Positions 57,767-64,000 of a stretch of DNA of 64,000 nt are shown here, piece after piece. Below the pieces are notes generated by a model. It did not search any database and was not told where the DNA came from. It saw only the letters and a program-made list of their open reading frames with translations. Each line of letters begins with the position of its first letter. The stretch's first letter is position 1. The stretch is from assembly GCA_902826115.1 (NCBI GenBank), contig CADEDO010000003.1, forward strand, positions 1 through 64,000, given 5' to 3'. Made by a program: the position numbers and the translations under genes. Source of the stretch: an uncultured Nitrosomonas sp. (GTDB lineage Bacteria > Pseudomonadota > Gammaproteobacteria > Burkholderiales > Nitrosomonadaceae).

Positions 57767-58342
57767 ATGCACATTGATGATTCCGGTGTTCTGACCACTG
57801 CCCAATGGATTGCCTCTCCCAATTTCGACCAGCGCCCGGCAGAGACTGAAGTCAGTTTATTGGTCATCCATAATATCAGCCTGCCACCCAACGAATTCAG
57901 CGGTCAAGGCGTGATTGATTTGTTTACCAACCGAATCGACCCGCAAGCCCATCCCTATTATCAATCCCTACAAGGACTTAAAGTATCCGCACATTTTTTT
58001 GTCCGCCGAGATGGCACGATCATCCAGTTTGTATCCTGCAACGATCGCGCCTGGCATGCCGGTGTATCCAACTGGCAAGGCAAAGATCGCTGCAATGATT
58101 ATTCCATTGGCATTGAACTGGAAGGCAGCGACATCACACCATTTACCGATACACAATATGCCAGCTTGATTGCACTGACGCAGTGTTTGCACACTCGCTA
58201 TCCGATTAAAGACATCATCGGGCATTCGGACATCGCTCCCGGACGCAAAACCGATCCGGGGCCTTGTTTTGATTGGGAAAGATACGACAGTGGTTTGCGT
58301 CGAGATTTTATCAAGCGATCAACCAATAGCACACCAACGTAA
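57767..58342 (+). CDS. ampD: 1,6-anhydro-N-acetylmuramyl-L-alanine amidase AmpD
   Basis: This 191-residue cytoplasmic zinc amidase recycles cell-wall muropeptides. The zinc histidines are in LLVIHNISLP and DRAWHAGVSNW, and HSDIAPGRKTDPGPCFDW holds the third zinc ligand region and catalytic residues. The ATG at 57767 gives the family start MHIDDSG. The 3' end overlaps the convergent SLC13 gene by 32 bp. Confidence 0.94.
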   Translation: MHIDDSGVLTTAQWIASPNFDQRPAETEVSLLVIHNISLPPNEFSGQGVIDLFTNRIDPQAHPYYQSLQGLKVSAHFFVRRDGTIIQFVSCNDRAWHAGVSNWQGKDRCNDYSIGIELEGSDITPFTDTQYASLIALTQCLHTRYPIKDIIGHSDIAPGRKTDPGPCFDWERYDSGLRRDFIKRSTNSTPT

Positions 58343-59705
58343 TCACTGCGGCACCGATAAAATTAAGCACAAAACCTTCGCGCGCCATACTGGCCATTGG
58401 GATCATACCGGTTCCAAACACAATCGCATTGGGCGGTGTCCCCACAGGCATCATAAAACCATAACTGGCAGCCATAGCAGCAGGTACCATTAGCAAAGCG
58501 GGATCAATACCTGCTGCTAAGCCGGCAGGTCCAAGAATCGGCATCAACAAAATGGTGATTGCCGTATTACTCGTTATTTCTGTGAGAAAGATAACTGCCA
58601 GCGTAACGAATACAATAATGATCAGTGGATGCAGGCCAGACAGCACTGCCAATTGCTCGCCAATTGATTGGGATATACCGGTTTCAACAAAGGCCTGAGC
58701 AATGGCAATACCGCCGGCGAAAAGAATAAGAATACCCCACGGCACTTTGGCTGCCGTCTCCCAATCAAGCAGTTTCCCATCACGACCATTGGGGATCAAA
58801 AACATAGCAAGCACAGCAATCAATGCAACCGTTGCATCTGTCGCCCCCTTAAGATCAAGCCAGCCACTCCAACCACCAAAAGGCTCCGTGCGTGTTATCC
58901 AAGCGAGAACAGTTATGCCAAAAATAATCAAAACGCGCTGCTCTTCCGGACGCCAGCGACCCGATTCCGGCATAGTCAACTCACCCACATAATTCAAATG
59001 ACGTGTCAGCCACAAACCAGCCAGCGGTGCCATTAATAGAACGACAGGCACCCCCAAACTCATCCACTCCAGGAAACTCACTGTGTTGCCTGTAAAACTT
59101 TCATACTCCTTCATGAAAACCAGATTGGGCGGTGTACCGATGGGCGAACCCAGACCGCCAATGCTACTGCCATAAGCTAGCGACAATAACAAGGGCAAAG
59201 CCAGTTTTTTATCATTACTTTGCGCGATAACCGCAAGTGCCAGCGGTATCATCATGAGCGTCGTTGCCGTGTTCGAAATCCACATGCTAAGCAGTGCGCA
59301 CGCAAACATGAAACCAAAAACAATGCGCCGACTGCTATTTCCGCCTATTATGCGAATCAACCCCAAGGCAAGTCGATGATGTGCTCCAGAACTTGCTAAA
59401 GCTGCAGAAATCATAAATCCGCCTAACATCAGCAATATCATATCGTTTCCATAGGCTTTGGCCACATCCTCCTTTGACAAAACATCAACCAATGGAAAAA
59501 CTGCGAGCGGAATCATGGAAGTGGCCGGTATCGGAATCGACTCAAAAAGCCACCACACGACACACAGCATCACAACTGCACCTGTCCAACAGGCTTTGGT
59601 ATCCCAACCGGATGCGTTCATGCTGGCGGCGAGGAGTGCGGCAAATAGCGGGCCGATAATTAAGGCCCAGAAACGAATTGAAGGCATGGAAGCTTCACTA
59701 TGCAC
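58311..59705 (-). CDS. SLC13/DASS-family sodium-dependent anion symporter
   Basis: This 464-residue membrane protein has two repeats with the SNT-type motifs WISNTATTLMMIPLA and EITSNTAITILLMPI, plus GGLGSPIGTPPNLVF. These are DASS sodium sites. Substrates in the family are di- and tricarboxylates or sulfate. A GTG start at 59705 lies 5 nt after AAGGA, while the ATG at 59687 has no such site. The GTG overlaps the last 8 nt of the TIR gene, so the permease appears coupled to it. Confidence 0.9.
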   Translation of the reverse strand: MHSEASMPSIRFWALIIGPLFAALLAASMNASGWDTKACWTGAVVMLCVVWWLFESIPIPATSMIPLAVFPLVDVLSKEDVAKAYGNDMILLMLGGFMISAALASSGAHHRLALGLIRIIGGNSSRRIVFGFMFACALLSMWISNTATTLMMIPLALAVIAQSNDKKLALPLLLSLAYGSSIGGLGSPIGTPPNLVFMKEYESFTGNTVSFLEWMSLGVPVVLLMAPLAGLWLTRHLNYVGELTMPESGRWRPEEQRVLIIFGITVLAWITRTEPFGGWSGWLDLKGATDATVALIAVLAMFLIPNGRDGKLLDWETAAKVPWGILILFAGGIAIAQAFVETGISQSIGEQLAVLSGLHPLIIIVFVTLAVIFLTEITSNTAITILLMPILGPAGLAAGIDPALLMVPAAMAASYGFMMPVGTPPNAIVFGTGMIPMASMAREGFVLNFIGAAVITLVCYWLIA

Positions 59706-61983
59706 ACTGTTCCTTAGGAGATTTAGTTTTATCTTTAAATTTCACTCCTTCAGGAAATACTAATTTATAAGAGCTATCATTTTGTTTTTCTATTGGTACA
59801 AATTGATATTTACCGTCACATCTTGCTAGGACTTGTACGAGATGCCCTTTTCCATTGATTCGGTCATAATCCCGACTACCAGTTTTTTGATCAAACACAA
59901 CTTTTCCAGTTACGCCAGTAAATTCTAATTTAGAAACTTTTTCAGAAACTTTTTGTTGAAGCTCTTGCCGCGCTTTATCTTCTTTACTCTCTAAAGGAAC
60001 ACTTGATAAACCTTGTATTATTAGCTGAGTTGCATCATAAGCCATTGCAGACCGCCAAGTAAGATCAATATCTGGGTCAAATTTTCCGATTGGACAATCT
60101 TCGTTTACCTTTATCTTTTGACCATTCCAAATACAGTTGGCATTTTTAATGAATTCTTTGCTTTTCTTTTTACTATCATTATCATCATGCGAAGATTTGC
60201 TGTGCCAATTAACCGCCACTATTGCTCCTTCTAAATCCTCTCCTAAAACATCCCGGCTGAAAAGTGTGTAAGCATTATATAAATCTAAAGAATTATTATT
60301 GCTATTCCTTCTAGCTATGATAGCGCCATCAATGATATTTTTAACATGAACAGAGAGAAATAAATCTGTCAATTTTTCCTTTCTTTTATCTAATTTTTCT
60401 TTAGATAATTTATCACTCTTCAATTTAGATATATCGCATTCTATTACTGTCTTATTATTTTCTTTAGTAATTCCTTCCACAACAATATACTTTTTTAAGT
60501 CTTTCGATTTAATTTCTTGATCTAATCCTTCTACCAATTTATCAGTATCATGAGCAATTGGATCAGCACAAAAATAAACATTCCTTTTTTGTTGGTTAGA
60601 TGCTTTACTTTTTATATGATCAACAATTGCTGGCAACACACTTTGCACTGGATAAGTAATTGAAAATATGTAATTACTTTCCGCATCTTTTATTTCCTTA
60701 GCAGAGTGATTAAGGGTATGACTTGTCGGTGATATCATTACTAGTTTATTTTGATATTCCTTTAAAACAGCATTAGAAACTTGACTGGAGTTGTGTCCAA
60801 TAACAGCAAGAATATCTTTTCTTTCATTTGCAATATGCTTCGCAATACCCTCTGCAATTTCGATATCATTATCATCACTAGCAATTAGCACTTGCAGAAG
60901 CCAACGCTTGCCACAGTCTTCAGCTCTATTTTTTGGATCGTTTTTACAGTCTTCTCGCCATTGATCGTTTATCTCTTTCTGTGCTTGCGCTACACCACGT
61001 AGTATTTCTTTTGCTACCGTAACATTTTTCTGTATCGGAACGCTTACAGCAATGGTCCGAATTTGATTTTGATCTCCTGAATCTGCCAATGCATTTGATT
61101 TTGCTTGGGCATTTTCTAGATATATTTGAGTCTCTGGATCATCAGGCACTTCATTTAAAGATTTTAAAAACCCAGTTTTTGCATCTCCAAGTCTGAAAAG
61201 GAATTCCCTTGCACCGATTCTCTTATCAAAAGAAGCTTCTAGAAAATATTTCTCTCCTAGACTAAGTCTTCTTGCTATGTCCTTTTCAAGTCGTTTTTGT
61301 TCTTCAGATTTTAGCGTCTTTATATCTGCTTCAGTCTTTCTTTTTCCCGTTTCTGCAGCTTCTAATTTCTGATTGCAGTAGAAATTCCAGCCTCCCGAAA
61401 GCAGCAAGCATAATGCTAAAAATACTACAGTAGGCCACACCCAAATTGGAAGTTTTAGTCGAATAAACTCTTTTAGTTCCTTGTAATTATTAGATTCTAG
61501 CTTATCGAATGATATGTAACCTAGACCCGAAAAATAACCCAATACCTTATCTAGGGACTCAATAATTTCTTCAATCCCTTTTGTTTTTGTTTTTCTTAAT
61601 TCTTCTTCTAACTGAGTCTGATATTCGCTAGATCCGCGCAAATTCATTAACTTGCAATTCCCAACGACGATTGGAAATATTACTTTCCTATCGTCGTTAG
61701 AATGTATATTAGAAATCTCTCGTAGCTCAGTCATACACCAAGGAGATTTAGCATAGGCATCACTAATCACAACAACAACTTTATCTCCTTCACTCATATT
61801 TTCGATGAATTTTCTAATTGAGTCCCCTGGGTTAATATTTTTCTCGTCCCAAATTAGTTCAACTTCGTGCATCCAGCGCATCCATCTAGTTAATCTCTTT
61901 AGACCATTGATAATTCCTATTTCCTCATCAGTTTCACGTGCATATGAAACATATATCTTAGTCTTTGTAAACTTGGATTTCAT
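59698..61983 (-). CDS. TIR-domain transmembrane receptor with periplasmic-binding-protein-like sensor
   Basis: This 761-residue protein has four parts. Residues 8-150 are a TIR domain: KIYVSYARETDEE, the WDEKNINPGDSIRKFI BB-loop region, VVVVISDAYAKSPWCMTEL with catalytic-type E86, and VIFPIVVG. Residues 178-202 are one hydrophobic membrane segment. Residues 203-300 are a charged coiled-coil with a TPR-like repeat. Residues 305-745 resemble Peripla_BP/LivK receptors: IRTIAVSVPIQ, ILAVIGHNSSQVSNAVLKEY, VMISPTS, WRSAMAYDATQLIIQGL, GVTGKVVFD. The sensor part has eight cysteines (346, 357, 472, 516, 617, 630, 722, 760), which suits an oxidising periplasm, so topology is N-in, C-out. TIR enzymes typically cleave NAD. 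The gene is strikingly AT-rich (a 60-base line near 60361 has 12 G+C), which suggests transfer. No Thoeris, CBASS or STAND partner is adjacent. Confidence 0.88.
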   Translation of the reverse strand: MKSKFTKTKIYVSYARETDEEIGIINGLKRLTRWMRWMHEVELIWDEKNINPGDSIRKFIENMSEGDKVVVVISDAYAKSPWCMTELREISNIHSNDDRKVIFPIVVGNCKLMNLRGSSEYQTQLEEELRKTKTKGIEEIIESLDKVLGYFSGLGYISFDKLESNNYKELKEFIRLKLPIWVWPTVVFLALCLLLSGGWNFYCNQKLEAAETGKRKTEADIKTLKSEEQKRLEKDIARRLSLGEKYFLEASFDKRIGAREFLFRLGDAKTGFLKSLNEVPDDPETQIYLENAQAKSNALADSGDQNQIRTIAVSVPIQKNVTVAKEILRGVAQAQKEINDQWREDCKNDPKNRAEDCGKRWLLQVLIASDDNDIEIAEGIAKHIANERKDILAVIGHNSSQVSNAVLKEYQNKLVMISPTSHTLNHSAKEIKDAESNYIFSITYPVQSVLPAIVDHIKSKASNQQKRNVYFCADPIAHDTDKLVEGLDQEIKSKDLKKYIVVEGITKENNKTVIECDISKLKSDKLSKEKLDKRKEKLTDLFLSVHVKNIIDGAIIARRNSNNNSLDLYNAYTLFSRDVLGEDLEGAIVAVNWHSKSSHDDNDSKKKSKEFIKNANCIWNGQKIKVNEDCPIGKFDPDIDLTWRSAMAYDATQLIIQGLSSVPLESKEDKARQELQQKVSEKVSKLEFTGVTGKVVFDQKTGSRDYDRINGKGHLVQVLARCDGKYQFVPIEKQNDSSYKLVFPEGVKFKDKTKSPKEQCA

Positions 61984-62048
61984 AAACTTGAGCCCGATTC
62001 AAGATTTTTTTCAATTAATTCGCGACGCTAGTACATCTATTCTTAACA

Positions 62049-62951
62049 TCAAATCACCCGGTAACTCGCAACCATTCGACACTCACCACCCGGCGCAACT
62101 TCAACAACATCATCCGCCGCATTGGTGGTTTCAACACATAACAAACGTTTGTAATCGTCATCTTCCAAATCCGCCATTTCCTTGGCGATTTTCTCCCAGG
62201 GATTCCATACCACGGCGGTTTTGCTGCCTTGCGAAGCAATCTGGATGCGGCGGTTGAATGCGCCGTCATCAATGGTCAGGATATTACCGACATTCAAATA
62301 AATGCGATCGACTTCGGCATCGATGGTCACGTCTCCGGATTGGTGTTTTTGCACGCTGCCGCCACCGGCTTTGTCGAGATAATCGCAACCGGCCAGTCCC
62401 AGCACTTTCGCACGGGCGATATCGCCGACCTTGAAGTAGGTGTGAAACGCCTGGGTGATGGTGAATTTTTCCTTGCCGGTATTGCGCGTGATCAGTGACA
62501 GATTTAACGAATCGCCAATGATGATTTCCTGCCGCAGGCTGAACGCATGCGGCCAGATGGCTTGCGTTTCCGCTGTATCGTCGAGTCCGACGGTAACTTT
62601 GATATCGCCGTTCGCCAGCGCTTCAGTCGCCACCACATTCCAGCCGCGATTGCGCACGAAGCCATGTCCTGGACGTCCTTTGCCTTCCGGATCGGCGCCA
62701 AACCACGGCCAGCAAATCGGCGCACCGCCTTTAATCGCTTTCCCGTCCTGATAATAGGCTTTCTCGCTCAGGAACATGACATCTTCCGGCTCACCGGTGG
62801 GCTGATACGACAATACCTGACCGGCATGGATCGATATCAGCGCCTTGGCCTTGGCGCTATTCACCTGAATCATGGGCAAACCGCCCTTGCCGGCTACAAA
62901 TTCAAGTTGACCGGAAATACTGTATTTGGCATTGAGTTGCTCAATAGTCAT
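62049..62951 (-). CDS. yeaD: D-hexose-6-phosphate mutarotase / aldose-1-epimerase-like (YeaD)
   Basis: This 300-residue protein has the family segments GGAPICWPWFGADPEGKGRP, GHGFVRNRGWNV and FHTYFKVGDI, with the catalytic histidines, and VVWNPWEK near the C-terminus. It equilibrates anomers of hexose 6-phosphates. It is GC-rich (a 60-base line at 62641 has 39 G+C), unlike the TIR gene 65 bp downstream on the same strand. Confidence 0.9.
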   Translation of the reverse strand: MTIEQLNAKYSISGQLEFVAGKGGLPMIQVNSAKAKALISIHAGQVLSYQPTGEPEDVMFLSEKAYYQDGKAIKGGAPICWPWFGADPEGKGRPGHGFVRNRGWNVVATEALANGDIKVTVGLDDTAETQAIWPHAFSLRQEIIIGDSLNLSLITRNTGKEKFTITQAFHTYFKVGDIARAKVLGLAGCDYLDKAGGGSVQKHQSGDVTIDAEVDRIYLNVGNILTIDDGAFNRRIQIASQGSKTAVVWNPWEKIAKEMADLEDDDYKRLLCVETTNAADDVVEVAPGGECRMVASYRVI

Positions 62952-62992
62952 AAATTTACCTATTTAAATGGTTGATTAATGTAAAAAGTTAG

Positions 62993-63134
62993 GGAAGCGC
63001 TGATTAATTGACTGCACGAGCGAATTGCTTCGTTGCGCGGTACTCACTCCCTCGCCTATCAGATTGATATGTCTCGGTTGTTGCGTTCCGTGCGCCTCGC
63101 CCTTCTCACGTTCGTTGAATTAATCAGCGCTTCC
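62993..63134. mobile_element. MITE-like element with 17-bp terminal inverted repeats
   Basis: The 142-bp interval is bounded by perfect 17-bp inverted repeats, GGAAGCGCTGATTAATT (62993-63009) and AATTAATCAGCGCTTCC (63118-63134). It contains no ORF and fills nearly all of the yeaD-purT gap. The size, ends and absence of coding capacity fit a miniature inverted-repeat element or dispersed repeat. No transposase gene is in the window. Confidence 0.65.
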
Positions 63135-63150
63135 TTAGTTGTACTTTGCG

Positions 63151-64000
63151 TTATGCTTGAATGGGCTTCACCCGGCTGGCAGCCAGTTTAGCACGACCTC
63201 TGGCCTCATTCGTATCCACACCATTGGCCAGTGCCACGCCCATGCGACGACGGATAAATGATTCCGGTTTGCCAAACAGCCGCAAATCGCTTTGCGGCAC
63301 GCTGAGCGCTTCGGCGATGCCGGAAAATGCAATGCCTGGCGCTTCCAGTTGACCGTAAATCACTGCACTGGCACCCGGTGCCTGCAACGAAATATCCACT
63401 GGCAATCCCAGGATAGCGCGCGCATGCAAATCAAATTCACTTTGTTTCTGGCTGCACATCGTCACCATGCCGGTATCGTGCGGGCGCGGACTTACTTCGC
63501 TGAACCACACGTCATCGCCCTGGATAAATAATTCCACACCAAAAATGCCCAAGCCGCCCAGATCGTCGGTGATCTTCTTGGCAATGTCGCGCGCGCGTTG
63601 CAGCGCCATCGGCGACATTGCCTGCGGTTGCCAGCTTTCGACATAATCGCCGTGCACTTGCACATGCCCAATCGGTTCGCAGAAATGCGTTTTGACGGTA
63701 CCGTCTACATCCAGCGCGCGCACCGTCAGTTGCGTGATTTCATAATCGAATTGAATCACGCCTTCGACGATGACACGACCCTGATCGACCCGGCTGCCGC
63801 TAGCAGCATAATTCCACGCCGCTTCCACCTCCCCGGCATGGTCGATGCGCGATTGCCCTTTGCCGGATGACGACATCACCGGTTTGACAATGCAGGGATA
63901 GCCGATCTTACCGTCTATTGCGGCACGCAATTCATTAAGACTGTTGCCAAAAGCATAGGGCGAGGTTGGCATGCCTAATGTCTCCGCCGCCAGGCAGCGA
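63151..64000 (-). CDS. purT: Formate-dependent GAR transformylase PurT (5' end outside window)
   Basis: The reverse-strand frame is open past the window end; 283 codons are visible. The ATP-grasp core shows [38 protein letters not shown] and [15 protein letters not shown]. PurT makes formyl-GAR in purine synthesis using formate and ATP. The upstream codons ([15 protein letters not shown]) match the family, so the gene continues beyond 64000 and no start is inside the window. Confidence 0.95.
   Translation of the reverse strand, partial: RCLAAETLGMPTSPYAFGNSLNELRAAIDGKIGYPCIVKPVMSSSGKGQSRIDHAGEVEAAWNYAASGSRVDQGRVIVEGVIQFDYEITQLTVRALDVDGTVKTHFCEPIGHVQVHGDYVESWQPQAMSPMALQRARDIAKKITDDLGGLGIFGVELFIQGDDVWFSEVSPRPHDTGMVTMCSQKQSEFDLHARAILGLPVDISLQAPGASAVIYGQLEAPGIAFSGIAEALSVPQSDLRLFGKPESFIRRRMGVALANGVDTNEARGRAKLAASRVKPIQA

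Noticed and set aside
59698-61983. Thoeris, CBASS or TIR-STING assignment for the TIR gene
   Set aside because: No ThsA, cyclase, STING or pAgo gene is adjacent and the sensor half is periplasmic-binding-like.
61987-62003. Hairpin CTTGA/TCAAG followed by a T-run on the forward strand
   Set aside because: No forward-strand gene precedes it, and only 5 bp pair; on the reverse strand it lies just before the TIR start with no T-run after it.
1-64000. CRISPR arrays, prophage, complete insertion sequences
   Set aside because: No regularly spaced direct repeats, no cas, phage structural or transposase genes were seen.

Overview
The window reads as chromosomal DNA of a betaproteobacterium, most likely an ammonia oxidiser of the Nitrosomonas group. 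That placement is an inference. It rests on phosphoribulokinase (Calvin cycle), the proteobacterial arrangement of rne divergent from rluC, a long beta-type AcnA, a TIGR04073-type protein, BPSS1780 and DUF2782 family proteins, and many small regulatory proteins. No rRNA, ammonia monooxygenase, plasmid or prophage genes are visible. Nearly all of the window is ordinary core genome, with a few accessory insertions.

Layout. 1-2.9 kb: an SLC13/RCK anion permease cut by the window start, then an FmdE-like gene coupled to a hemerythrin. 3.4-5.6 kb: a PAS/GGDEF/EAL protein followed 17 bp later by a stand-alone BLUF photoreceptor gene. 5.7-11.8 kb: a formate/nitrite channel, hemW, an FtsX-type ABC exporter and a TesA esterase. 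11.8-20.9 kb: rluC, rne, polA, a LOG hydrolase, a DUF2782 gene and thrB. 20.9-27.3 kb: a membrane protein fused to a zinc ribbon, an Aer-like chemoreceptor, uvrD and phosphoribulokinase. 27.6-32.3 kb: small envelope proteins, then ygfX and ygfZ. 32.3-38.4 kb: DUF502, a dynamin-like GTPase, rpsO-pnp and dksA. 38.6-48.2 kb: tRNA Pro-Arg-His, acnA, galU, galE, a DHH-family protein, and cysD with a fused cysNC (sulfate activation). 48.7-58.3 kb: an APC permease, a rhodanese, a BT1-type transporter, an Slp lipoprotein, a small monooxygenase with an Fe-ADH, dienelactone hydrolase, a GlcG/HbpS-like protein, tmk-holB and ampD. 58.3-64 kb: a second SLC13 permease, a large AT-rich TIR-domain receptor gene, an aldose-1-epimerase-like gene, a MITE-like repeat and the 3' part of purT.

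The most unusual item is the gene at 59698-61983 (minus). It encodes an N-terminal TIR domain with the catalytic-type glutamate, one membrane segment, a coiled-coil/TPR-like stalk, and a LivK/Peripla_BP-like ligand-binding domain with eight cysteines. This would be a single-chain transmembrane receptor that couples an outside ligand to a cytoplasmic TIR effector. The gene is far more AT-rich than its neighbours, and its 3' end contains the ribosome binding site of the downstream SLC13 permease. A 142-bp element with perfect 17-bp terminal inverted repeats lies about 1 kb upstream.

Other items worth a second look: the BLUF / EAL two-gene module; rluC with no ATG/GTG/TTG start in front of its S4 domain, only ATT or ATA behind a good Shine-Dalgarno; a five-codon leader ORF whose stop overlaps the APC permease start; an orphan dynamin-like GTPase; and several strong inverted repeats in non-coding DNA.
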